NCBI GenBank assembly: GCA_913061385.1
Contig: CAJXTM010000255.1
Coordinates: 1-6,235, forward strand
Source of the DNA: an uncultured Rhodopirellula sp.
GTDB taxonomy: Bacteria > Planctomycetota > Planctomycetia > Pirellulales > Pirellulaceae
Direction: 5' to 3'
Length of the DNA stretch: 6,235 nt
Below the pieces are notes generated by a model. The model was not told where the DNA came from. It saw nothing but the letters and a program-made list of their open reading frames with translations, and searched no databases. Shown here one piece after another: positions 1 to 6,235 of this stretch (its first letter is position 1; each line of letters begins with the position of its first letter). The translations under genes were made by a program, and so were the position numbers.

Positions 1-581
1 CTGTTCAGGAGTGGACAGCAAATCTCGAGCAGGATCACAAACAGGGTGAGGGAGAGTTCGTATCGGCAATGGTAGCTTTGCGATTCGAAATTCGTGATGC
101 CTTACAACGCGGTGAAGTGCTTCGATCCCAAATACCTGAGGTTTATGGGGAGCGACTTGCGACCATCAGCGAAACGCAAGGTGTTTTGAAAGCCCAGCCA
201 AAACAGATACGCCACAGTCAATTCGGCAATGTCATCCAGATTGCCACCTTGCACGTCAATCGCGATCAAACGAATCCTGTTGTTTTGAGTGAACAGAGCG
301 TATTTCGAGTTCAGGGGAAAGTTGTTTCTCCAGCCCAAATTCACGTCGGGATCGGAGCCTTTGGAACCACACGAGCAAGTGCGGGCCGTTTTCTCACATC
401 ACGTAACGTCAACGGGAAATTTGCTCTGGAAATTCCTGTCGAGCAGTTTCGTCCCTTTCGTGGACGTGGTGACACCACTTCACCCGAGGGAATGGAAGTC
501 TTTCACTGGTTCTGCCTGACATCCGATACCAATGCCGAACTTGAAATTTCATCTGTCGAATTGAAAACCGCGACAAATTAG
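1..581 (+). CDS. Unrecognised beta-rich protein, 5'-truncated by the window edge
   Basis: The frame is open from position 3 with no stop, giving 192 codons up to the TAG at 579-581. The first ATG (position 69) is therefore probably internal: 22 sense codons precede it and its nearest purine-rich stretch (48-56) lies rather far upstream. Residues just before and after that ATG are charged and probably helical (GEGEFVSAM, then RFEIRDALQRGEV). The rest alternates hydrophobic and polar residues as in a beta-sandwich (VFRVQGKVVSPAQIHVGIG, then GKFALEIPVEQF, then AELEISSVEL at the C-terminus). This recalls the ligand-binding-like tails of large surface or anti-sigma-type proteins in planctomycetes, but I see no family-defining motif. 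A FecR-like anti-sigma protein is one possibility suggested only by the position ahead of a DUF1549/DUF1501 cassette. It is followed after 49 bases by the next gene on the same strand. That it is coding is fairly sure; its function is unknown. Confidence 0.7.
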   Translation, partial: VQEWTANLEQDHKQGEGEFVSAMVALRFEIRDALQRGEVLRSQIPEVYGERLATISETQGVLKAQPKQIRHSQFGNVIQIATLHVNRDQTNPVVLSEQSVFRVQGKVVSPAQIHVGIGAFGTTRASAGRFLTSRNVNGKFALEIPVEQFRPFRGRGDTTSPEGMEVFHWFCLTSDTNAELEISSVELKTATN

Positions 582-614
582 AAACACTCCTGTACATACC
601 TAAAAATTCCAACT

Positions 615-620
615 GGAGAA
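615..620 (+). promoter_or_regulatory. Shine-Dalgarno-like site for the gene starting at 631
   Basis: GGAGAA lies 10 bases before the ATG at 631. It is the only purine-rich anti-SD match in the 49-base gap and supports that start codon, which also begins a good signal peptide. No promoter or terminator is recognisable in the gap. Confidence 0.5.
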
Positions 621-630
621 CCTTGATCAA

Positions 631-2190
631 ATGACCAATCAACCAACACGGACTGCTGTTCAATTGAGTGTGGCAATCTTTGTCATTGGCATGCACGCAG
701 CTACTTCGTTGAACTTGGCTTTTTCGCAAGAGATCAAATACGAAGATCGCATCGGATCGAACAAAGACTTTGACATGTGTGAAGACTTTCGATTCAAGCA
801 AATCACAAAGCTTGTGAACGATGGAAAAATTTCACATCAACAAGGCTACAACATCTGGAAACGCATCCGGTCAGACAAAGATGAAGTCAAGAACGTCCTG
901 AGCAGTGCTGTTGCAGCCAACGAACTGACCCAGAATCAAGCGGATCGATTGCTCCCATTGATCGATGCCACGATGACTTATCTCGACAATCGACACGGTC
1001 GTTTTGGCCAGCCCAAAGATCTCGTTGATGGCCAATTCAAGCCAGGGGAAGTGAGTACCAAGAACCGTGCCGCAATCTATCAGCGACTGGTTGCTGCCAA
1101 TCAACTCGGAAAGGTGTACGACTACGACGTCGCTTCGATCATGAAGCAACTCTATGCAGGCTTTGATCAGGAAAAGGCCCCACTCGAAGAAGTTGCCATC
1201 TATCGAGGAGCACTGAACCCTCGCATTGCGCAAAGCGGTTCTCAGGCCCGCGTCCTTCAGATGGCACAAATGCAGCGTGACCAAAAGAAAAGTGGCCAGA
1301 ACTCTCGTGCTGGTTACGGCGGTGCTGAACTCAAGATTGCGGACCCGGGTGATTGGATCAAGGATCTCGAAAAACCGATCTACTCCGGGCCGCAACCCGG
1401 TGAAAAGGTTCCCTCTTTGACAATGATCAACCTCCGTGGGGACAAGGCGGGTCAGGAACTGGATCCCATTGATTTAGCTGGCGACAAACTGCATCTCATG
1501 TTCTTTGTCAGCCAATCCCGCACCTTCGGCCGCTTCCTTGGCCAACTAAGAAAACAACTACAGTCCATCGAAGACAACTCCAATAAGCCTTGGGCGATGT
1601 CGGTGATCGTTTGCACCGATGATGCGAATGAAGCTGAAAAAAGTTTCGCGGTGCTTGATCAGCGTTATCCCAAAAGTCTTATTGTGGGACTGTCCCAAGA
1701 TGGTTCGGCTGGCCCTCCTGCGTACGGACTGGACAAAAACCTGACTGCTACTGTCATTGTTGCCCAGAAAGGCAAAGTCCTGCACAACCTGCCGTATGCC
1801 GGCAATGCCTTCTATACGCAACCTCACATTCTCGGCGCCATCGCCAAGGCCATGGAGGTCGATCACGATACGCTGCGCAAATACATTAGCGATACGCCTG
1901 GCGATGCTGCCGCGCAAGCCTACGGCCGAGGCATGCAGCGGAACCAAGACGACTCAAAAACACCGGTAGCATCAAAGTTCCGTGAAAAACTCACTCCACT
2001 GGTCGTCAACAACAAGATCACTCGCGCTGACGCTGGCGAATTATTGCGGATCTCAGGAAATGAAACAGGTCTCAAGTCCAAGGTGGAAGAACTCGTTAAC
2101 GCAAACAAACTCACTCGAGAAGAAGCAAAGGAACTATTGAGTACTGAACCGGTCGACGGGAAACGTCGGCGTGGCGAACCCAATCGTTAA
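631..2190 (+). CDS. Exported protein: degenerate thioredoxin-like domain between short helical repeats
   Basis: The 519-residue product starts with a Sec signal peptide: basic/polar residues 1-8, a hydrophobic core at about 10-31, and likely cleavage after A-F-S at residue 32. Residues about 255-410 look like a thioredoxin/redoxin fold: PGEKVPSLTMINLRG entry strand, LHLMFFVSQSRTFGRFLGQL where a redoxin would have its CxxC helix, AMSVIVCTDD strand, YGLDKNLTATVIVAQKGKVL for the final strands. The CxxC is replaced by S-R-T-F and the cis-proline position appears lost; the only cysteines are C50 and C328, so dithiol oxidoreductase activity is unlikely. Outside this domain are about five copies of a helix-turn-helix-like motif of the kind LVNDGKIS...IWKRI (about residues 57-78, 88-108, 148-173, 451-473, 483-503), resembling SHOCT-type helical hairpins. 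The C-terminus is basic (KRRRGEPNR). It sits 69 bases before the DUF1549 gene, so co-expression and a shared extracytoplasmic role are likely. That it is a gene is near certain; the fold is inferred by eye. Confidence 0.85.
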   Translation: MTNQPTRTAVQLSVAIFVIGMHAATSLNLAFSQEIKYEDRIGSNKDFDMCEDFRFKQITKLVNDGKISHQQGYNIWKRIRSDKDEVKNVLSSAVAANELTQNQADRLLPLIDATMTYLDNRHGRFGQPKDLVDGQFKPGEVSTKNRAAIYQRLVAANQLGKVYDYDVASIMKQLYAGFDQEKAPLEEVAIYRGALNPRIAQSGSQARVLQMAQMQRDQKKSGQNSRAGYGGAELKIADPGDWIKDLEKPIYSGPQPGEKVPSLTMINLRGDKAGQELDPIDLAGDKLHLMFFVSQSRTFGRFLGQLRKQLQSIEDNSNKPWAMSVIVCTDDANEAEKSFAVLDQRYPKSLIVGLSQDGSAGPPAYGLDKNLTATVIVAQKGKVLHNLPYAGNAFYTQPHILGAIAKAMEVDHDTLRKYISDTPGDAAAQAYGRGMQRNQDDSKTPVASKFREKLTPLVVNNKITRADAGELLRISGNETGLKSKVEELVNANKLTREEAKELLSTEPVDGKRRRGEPNR

Positions 2191-2224
2191 TGCACCAGAG
2201 TCGGTCTTGCATTCTCTTCCAAGC

Positions 2225-2247
2225 CAAGGGACCGCGGCCTTGCGCGG
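2225..2247 (+). other. Two mutually exclusive 5-bp hairpins in the leader of the DUF1549 gene
   Basis: CAAGG at 2225-2229 can pair with CCTTG at 2238-2242, and CCGCG at 2232-2236 can pair with CGCGG at 2243-2247. The arms interleave, and no bases separate the third and fourth arms, so a pseudoknot is sterically unlikely and the two stems would compete. The structure ends 12 bases before the ATG at 2260, where a Shine-Dalgarno site would be expected and none is clear. It could be chance; there is no U-tract, so it is not a terminator. Confidence 0.2.
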
Positions 2248-2259
2248 ACCACTGAAATC

Positions 2260-4452
2260 ATGAAAATCAAATTTGCAATTTTTCTCGCTAGTTCGCTCTG
2301 TTTCGGTACTGCCATGAGCGGGTTCTCTATGGACGCGCCTGCTCCCGTTGCCGAAGTCAAGAGCAAAAAACTCGACGAGACTGTCGACTTCAAAAACGAC
2401 TTGATTCCCATGTTCACGAAGTTGGGATGCAACGCCGGGAAATGCCATGGATCAGCGATTGGACGCGGTGATTTCAAGTTATCACTCTACGGTGGACTGC
2501 CTGAGACCGACTATGACGAGATTGTACGAAGACTGGGCGGACGGCGTGTCAATCTGACCGATCCGGAGTCCAGTCTCATTTTCATGAAACCTGCCGAGTT
2601 TGTTGAGCATGGCGGCGGCGAGATTATCGATGACGGTGAAAATGCTCGATTGTTGCTCACTTGGATTCGGCAGGGTGCAAAATACATTGAGCAGCGTCAA
2701 CTCAAGCACGTGCAAGTCACTCCCAATAGGTTTATTGCGAACCAGATCGGTGAACTGACCCCACTAAAAGTTCTCGCTCATTATCAGGACGGATCAACTC
2801 GTGATGTCACAAACCTGACTCAGTTTGCTGCCGATGATACGTCGGCGGTTACTGTTGACAGCAAATCTGCAACCGCCAAGGTCTTGCGTACCGGTCGACA
2901 CCTCGTCATCGCAAGATACTCTACGGAAGTGATCCCGATCGAATTGGTAGTGCCAATCTCAGCGAAGATGATTGATCACTCTACCGAGCCGCGCAACAAC
3001 TTTGTGGACAAGGAAGTTCTTGCGGCAATTTCTGAGCTTCGCATTCCGGTTTCACCCCTGGTCGACGACCGGGCATTCATGCGTCGGATTACCTTGGATC
3101 TAGCCGGAACGTTACCCGAGTACCGACAAGAAAGAGAAATGCGGGAGTTGAATCGAGAAACACTCGTCGACGACTTGCTCGCCTCCCAAGCATTTATCGA
3201 CTTCTACGCCCTGAAGTTGGCGAAACTACTCAGAATCCATTCCAAAATTGACAAAAACCGGGTCAACACCACACCGCAAGCAGCTAGAGCATTTCATGAT
3301 TGGCTTGCCAGTCAGTTGCGTAACGGAGTCGGCTACGACCATATGGTCCGGGAAATCATCACAGCGACAGGTGATTCATCCGTGTATGGTCCAGCAACTT
3401 TCTATACCACGGTGGAGGATGCCAGACTGCAAACAGAATTCGCCACTGAAGTTTTCATGGGTAGTCGTATGAAGTGTGCCAACTGCCACAATCATCCATT
3501 GGACAAGTGGACACAAGATGACTTCCACGGACTGACAGCCATGTTCGCAAAACTGACACGAAGTCAGGTCATTCGCATCAATCCGTTTGGCAAGAACATA
3601 CACCCCAATACTGGGGAAGCTGCCCTGATGAAAATTCCGGGCGGCGAGTTTCTGCCAAAGGACATGAAAGATGGACGGGCTGTCTTTTCCGATTGGCTGA
3701 CAGATCGCGACAATCCGTACTTTGCCAAAGCTATGGTCAATCGGCTCTGGAAATCGCTGATGGGTCGCGGACTTGTCGAGCCACTTGATGATTTTCGATC
3801 AACCAACCCTGCGACTCATCCGGAATTGCTGAATCAGTTGGCCGATGACTTCATCAATCATGGCTATGACATTCGCCATACGCTAAAAGTCATCGCGTTA
3901 AGTTCGACCTACGCTCGAAGTACGAATCCAATCGACGGAAACTACTCTGACAATCGGTTTTACTCGCACAGGGTGCAATCGCCTGTCGAGCCAGAGGTAC
4001 TAGCCGATGCAATCTCTGACGTGCTGGGAGTCGCTGGCAACTACGGAAACGAACCCCCCGGCACACGGGCGATCGAATTGAAAGATGGCGCCATTCTTTC
4101 AGACGCACTGGACATACTCGGCCGCTGCAATCGCACCAAATCGTGTGAAGGTACTCCTTCGCCGATCGGACCACTGGCACAAAAACTTCACCTGTTCAAC
4201 GGTGAGTTGTTGAATAGTCGCATCGGCGCTGACGGTGGGCGACTTGACCAACTTATCAAGTCGAAAAAAACACCAATGGAAATTGTCAACGAGTTTTACC
4301 AGACAGCCTTGAATCGACGACCCAATGAACAAGAAGTCAAATTCCTCTCACAATTGTTCAATGACAACAAGACTTCGGTCCAGCAACGTGCTGCCTTGGA
4401 GGATTTTGTCTGGGGCATCGTGACCTGCAAAGAATTTGTGACCAACCATTAG
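2260..4452 (+). CDS. Planctomycete cytochrome c-like / Ig-like / DUF1549 / DUF1553 protein
   Basis: The 730-residue product has a Sec signal peptide (K2, K4, then hydrophobic to about residue 20). Residues about 44-145 are a planctomycete-type cytochrome c domain with C57-NAGK-C62-H63, a CX4CH haem motif, followed by GRGDFKLSLYGG and the MKPAEF and HGGGEII segments usual in this family; M109 is a candidate distal ligand. Residues about 148-232 form a bacterial Ig-like (BIG2-type) domain (QVTPN...YQDGSTRDVT). DUF1549 spans about 245-430 and includes the RRITLDLAGTLP motif and MKCANCHNHPLDKW, giving a second haem-type motif C406-AN-C409-H410. DUF1553 spans about 473-725 (NPYFAKAMVNRLW, GRGLVEPLDDFRSTNPATHP, SSTYARS, ALNRRPNEQE). 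The length is within the usual range and all domains are intact. The biochemical role of the family is not established; covalent haem and redox function are inferred from the motifs. The gene following it encodes the usual DUF1501 partner. The start has no strong Shine-Dalgarno site but is the only one giving a complete signal peptide. Confidence 0.95.
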   Translation: MKIKFAIFLASSLCFGTAMSGFSMDAPAPVAEVKSKKLDETVDFKNDLIPMFTKLGCNAGKCHGSAIGRGDFKLSLYGGLPETDYDEIVRRLGGRRVNLTDPESSLIFMKPAEFVEHGGGEIIDDGENARLLLTWIRQGAKYIEQRQLKHVQVTPNRFIANQIGELTPLKVLAHYQDGSTRDVTNLTQFAADDTSAVTVDSKSATAKVLRTGRHLVIARYSTEVIPIELVVPISAKMIDHSTEPRNNFVDKEVLAAISELRIPVSPLVDDRAFMRRITLDLAGTLPEYRQEREMRELNRETLVDDLLASQAFIDFYALKLAKLLRIHSKIDKNRVNTTPQAARAFHDWLASQLRNGVGYDHMVREIITATGDSSVYGPATFYTTVEDARLQTEFATEVFMGSRMKCANCHNHPLDKWTQDDFHGLTAMFAKLTRSQVIRINPFGKNIHPNTGEAALMKIPGGEFLPKDMKDGRAVFSDWLTDRDNPYFAKAMVNRLWKSLMGRGLVEPLDDFRSTNPATHPELLNQLADDFINHGYDIRHTLKVIALSSTYARSTNPIDGNYSDNRFYSHRVQSPVEPEVLADAISDVLGVAGNYGNEPPGTRAIELKDGAILSDALDILGRCNRTKSCEGTPSPIGPLAQKLHLFNGELLNSRIGADGGRLDQLIKSKKTPMEIVNEFYQTALNRRPNEQEVKFLSQLFNDNKTSVQQRAALEDFVWGIVTCKEFVTNH

Positions 4453-4486
4453 CAGATCTGTCCCTCTTAGGAATGGCAGTCCCAGA

Positions 4487-4532
4487 TTCAAGCGACAGAC
4501 TTCCGAAATTTCAAGCGATGGACTTCCGAAAT
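4487..4532 (+). repeat. Tandem duplication, two 23-bp units
   Basis: Unit 1 is 4487-4509 and unit 2 is 4510-4532, directly abutting. They agree at 21 of 23 positions, differing only at the tenth and eleventh bases (CA versus TG). Both begin TTCAAGCGA and end GACTTCCGAAAT. The similarity stops exactly at both outer edges, so this is a clean two-copy duplication. It lies in the 110-base gap between the DUF1549 and DUF1501 genes. A 23-base unit would shift the reading frame, which fits non-coding sequence. It might hold a duplicated protein-binding site, but no known operator is recognised. Confidence 0.85.
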
Positions 4533-4562
4533 ACAGTGCAATCATCAAGCAGAAAAAGATCC

Positions 4563-5945
4563 ATGAACACTTCTATACGATGCGACGGCGTCACTCGTCG
4601 CAACTTTGTCCGTGTCGGAGGCCTGACCGCATTGGGTCTGGGCATGGGGAATTTCTTGCAGCTTCAACGTGCTACTGCAGCCAATCCACTCTCGAGTTCG
4701 AGCAAAGCCGGCAAGGCCAAAGCTTGCATCCTGATTTGGCTCGACGGCGGCGCAAGTCATCTGGACACATTCGACCCCAAGCCCAAGACACCGTCCGAGG
4801 TACGCGGCCCATTCGATTCGATTGGCACCAACTTGCCTGGTATCCGCATCAGTGAACACTTGCCGCAAACTGCCAAGCTGATGGATCAGTTGGCGTTGAT
4901 TCGCAGCGTCACTTCTCCGTTCGGAGTGCATAACTTTGCAGCCCAATACCTGATGACCGGATACAAACCTACGCCAGCGCTCGAATATCCCGCGATGGCT
5001 TCAGTCGTTGCACATTTGCGAGGGCAAAACGGAGTTTTGCCAGCCAATATCGCCATCCCCCACTTGGTCTCTCGTGATGCTGCCACACTTGGTAACGGTT
5101 TTCTTCCCAATAGCACCAAACATTTTTCCTTGGGCAGTGATCCTGGCAAGAGGAGCTACAAAGTTCAGGATCTTGATTTTTATCAAGGCCTTGATCTCTC
5201 GCGACTCGATCGTCGACGAAAGATCGTCAATGCCATGAACGAATACGGGAACCTGAAATCCCAACACAAAGGTCCAAGCGATCCTGACTTGGAACGTGCC
5301 TACAACGTAATCGCATCCGACGAAGCCAAAGCGGCATTCAACCTGGAAGAAGAACCCAGCAAGGTACGTGAGTATTACACGCTTGATCCGCGAGCTAACG
5401 TTCACGACTCCAACAACATTGGCCAACAATGTCTTCTGGCCCGCCGCCTGGTTGAACGAGGCGTGCCTTTTGTCACCGTGAACAACACTGGCTGGGATAA
5501 CCATCTGGATTTGGCGACCTATGCAAACCGTAATCCGGGCGATCTGCGCTCTGCATCGCACGCTCTGATCCCGGGTATGGACAAAGCTCTTGCCGCTTTG
5601 ATTGGAGATCTGAAGGATCGTGGGATGCTTGACGAAACATTAGTTTTGGTGATGACAGATTTCGGCCGGACACCAAAAATCAACAGCACAGGGGGTCGAG
5701 ACCACTGGCCTAATTGTTTCAGCGTTGCAATGATCGGTGCTGGTATTCAAGGTGGGCAAGTGATTGGCGCAAGTGACGCGTTGGGCGAGTTCGTCAAAGA
5801 TCGACCCATCACCCCAGGCGACCTTTCATCAACCATTTACACGCTCCTTGGAATTGATCCAAAACATGAACTGCTTACGCCGGACGGTCGCCCCATTCGT
5901 GTCGCGCCACAGGAATCAGAAGTGATTGAGGAGCTATTGGGATGA
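4563..5945 (+). CDS. DUF1501 family protein, Tat-exported, alkaline-phosphatase-like fold
   Basis: Starting at the ATG at 4563 the product is 460 residues, the normal size for DUF1501 proteins. It begins with a twin-arginine signal: T11-R12-R13-N-F-V in VTRRNFVRVGG, a hydrophobic stretch to about residue 34, and likely cleavage after ATAA at residue 40. Family motifs follow in order: ACILIWLDGGASHLDTFDPK (54-73), the RGPFDSIGT and LPGIRISEHLP block (81-101), HNFAAQYLMTGY (123-134), FVTVNNTGWDNH (303-314), VMTDFGRTPKIN (363-374), GRDHWP (378-383), and a GDLSSTIYTLLGID tail (419-432). D61, D312, H314, D366 and H381 are plausible metal ligands by analogy with the alkaline phosphatase superfamily; activity is untested for the family as far as I know. 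An in-frame ATG at 4473 would add 30 residues, but that would put the Tat motif unusually deep, its AGGA abuts the ATG with no spacing, and the extension crosses the 23-bp tandem repeat. An ATG at 4518 is also possible. The stop overlaps the next start. Confidence 0.93.
   Translation: MNTSIRCDGVTRRNFVRVGGLTALGLGMGNFLQLQRATAANPLSSSSKAGKAKACILIWLDGGASHLDTFDPKPKTPSEVRGPFDSIGTNLPGIRISEHLPQTAKLMDQLALIRSVTSPFGVHNFAAQYLMTGYKPTPALEYPAMASVVAHLRGQNGVLPANIAIPHLVSRDAATLGNGFLPNSTKHFSLGSDPGKRSYKVQDLDFYQGLDLSRLDRRRKIVNAMNEYGNLKSQHKGPSDPDLERAYNVIASDEAKAAFNLEEEPSKVREYYTLDPRANVHDSNNIGQQCLLARRLVERGVPFVTVNNTGWDNHLDLATYANRNPGDLRSASHALIPGMDKALAALIGDLKDRGMLDETLVLVMTDFGRTPKINSTGGRDHWPNCFSVAMIGAGIQGGQVIGASDALGEFVKDRPITPGDLSSTIYTLLGIDPKHELLTPDGRPIRVAPQESEVIEELLG
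5928..5933 (+). promoter_or_regulatory. Strong Shine-Dalgarno site for the WD40 gene, inside the DUF1501 coding end
   Basis: GAGGAG lies 8 bases before the ATG at 5942 and within the last codons of the DUF1501 gene. It is the best ribosome-binding site in the window and, with the ATGA overlap, supports translational coupling of the two genes. Confidence 0.7.
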
Positions 5946-6188
5946 AAAAATGGATCCATGATTCTTTGTCACTGTCGACTCCCGGCCTGCTTTCGATTTT
6001 GGTCACCTCGCTGCTCTGGACCTCTACCCTATGCGGACAGACCCCACCAGTCACAGCCGTTGTATTCACGCCCGACGGCAAGTCGATCGTCAGCTGCTCA
6101 CAAACAGGATTGCAAGTCTTCAGCTGGCCTGACTTGCAATTGCAAAAGACTGTCAGGGTCGCCTATGCCAATATACACTGCATGACAT
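5942..6188 (+). CDS. Exported WD40-repeat protein, N-terminal fragment
   Basis: The ATG at 5942 overlaps the DUF1501 stop in an ATGA and is preceded by a good Shine-Dalgarno site. About 82 genuine codons remain. Residues 1-4 are basic, about 12-31 form a hydrophobic signal segment, and cleavage is likely near C31-G-Q. Residues about 36-70 make the first WD40 repeat: VTAVVFTPDGKSIVSCSQTG followed by LQVFSWPDLQLQK, matching the usual pattern of a PDGK turn, a serine-rich strand and a W at the end. A second repeat appears to begin at about residue 76 (ANIHCM). WD40 propellers of this kind commonly follow DUF1501 genes in planctomycetes and probably act as protein-binding scaffolds. The reading frame seems to continue to a TAG at 6233-6235, but those 15 residues (SVSYTHLTLPTTPYV) and the stop come from sequencing adapter. 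The real gene is cut off at 6188 and its length is unknown. Confidence 0.85.
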
Positions 6189-6235
6189 CTGTCTCTTATA
6201 CACATCTGACGCTGCCGACGACTCCTTACGTGTAG
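6189..6235 (+). other. Illumina Nextera adapter, i5 index and P5 primer start (sequencing artefact)
   Basis: Positions 6189-6207 read CTGTCTCTTATACACATCT, the synthetic Tn5 mosaic end used in Nextera libraries. Positions 6208-6221 (GACGCTGCCGACGA) complete the reverse complement of the Read 1 transposase adapter. Then come 8 bases CTCCTTAC at 6222-6229, the reverse complement of the i5 index GTAAGGAG (known as N505/S505), and GTGTAG at 6230-6235, the start of the P5 primer complement. The order and spacing are exactly those of a Nextera library molecule read past its insert. This is untrimmed adapter at a contig end and not part of the genome. Confidence 0.98.

Noticed and set aside
871..1395. 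Long open frame on the minus strand (174 codons) within the redoxin-like gene
   Set aside because: It is antisense to a gene with a clear signal peptide and repeat structure, and it shows no domain or ribosome-binding evidence of its own.
2225..2247. H-type pseudoknot or riboswitch in the DUF1549 leader
   Set aside because: The arms have pseudoknot order, but no bases are left to cross the first stem, and no known riboswitch core is present.
2273..2319. Lipoprotein signal at C14 of the DUF1549 protein
   Set aside because: The residue before the cysteine is leucine, which does not fit a lipobox, and the hydrophobic core continues past it, so an ordinary Sec signal fits better.
4453..4460. 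Palindrome CAGATCTG right after the DUF1549 gene stop
   Set aside because: Eight bases with no loop and no following T-run cannot be a terminator, and such a palindrome is expected by chance.
4473..4562. Longer N-terminus of the DUF1501 protein from the ATG at 4473
   Set aside because: It would displace the Tat motif about 40 residues inward, has no spaced Shine-Dalgarno site and crosses a frame-shifting 23-bp tandem repeat.
5001..5561. Long open frame on the minus strand (186 codons) within the DUF1501 gene
   Set aside because: It lies antisense inside a well-supported conserved gene, and its translation has no recognisable domain.
6189..6207. Tn5-like transposon end at the right edge
   Set aside because: The 19 bases are the engineered mosaic end, not the natural Tn5 outer or inner end, and they are followed by adapter, index and primer sequence with no transposon gene.
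6233..6235. Stop codon completing a 97-residue WD40 protein
   Set aside because: The TAG lies in P5 primer sequence, so the frame is really open at the last genuine base (6188).

Overview
The window reads as a fragment of a planctomycete chromosome (phylum Planctomycetota, probably a member of the Pirellulaceae or a relative). The basis is a same-strand run of gene families that are expanded in that phylum: a planctomycete-type cytochrome c/DUF1549/DUF1553 protein, a Tat-exported DUF1501 protein and the start of a WD40-repeat protein. Base composition looks close to 50% G+C by eye. No rRNA, tRNA, CRISPR array, insertion sequence or phage gene is visible.

Layout, all on the + strand: (1) 1-581, the 3' part of a gene entering from the left edge, encoding a beta-rich protein I cannot name. 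(2) 631-2190, an exported 519-residue protein in which a thioredoxin-like domain without the CxxC active site sits between short helical repeats. (3) 2260-4452, a Sec-exported protein with an atypical CX4CH haem motif, an Ig-like (BIG2-type) domain, DUF1549 with a CXXCH motif, and DUF1553. (4) 4563-5945, a Tat-exported DUF1501 protein of the alkaline-phosphatase-like fold. (5) 5942-6188, the N-terminus of an exported WD40 protein that overlaps gene 4 by an ATGA. All gaps are short (49, 69 and 110 bases), so the run is probably one operon, with genes 4 and 5 translationally coupled. Genes 2 to 5 all carry export signals, so the products probably work together in the periplasm or at the cell surface. 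The role of DUF1549/DUF1553/DUF1501 sets is not experimentally settled; extracytoplasmic redox or polymer-processing work is an inference only.

The last 47 bases (6189-6235) are not biological. They match the Illumina Nextera transposase adapter, followed by an 8-base i5 index and the first bases of the P5 primer. The apparent C-terminus and stop codon of the last reading frame are therefore artefacts, and gene 5 is truncated at 6188.

Other points of note are a 23-bp tandem duplication (4487-4532) just upstream of the DUF1501 gene, which argues for the downstream start codon, and the repeat/degenerate-thioredoxin architecture of gene 2. I found no convincing evidence of a wholly new system; the most unusual biology is gene 2 and its place in this cassette.
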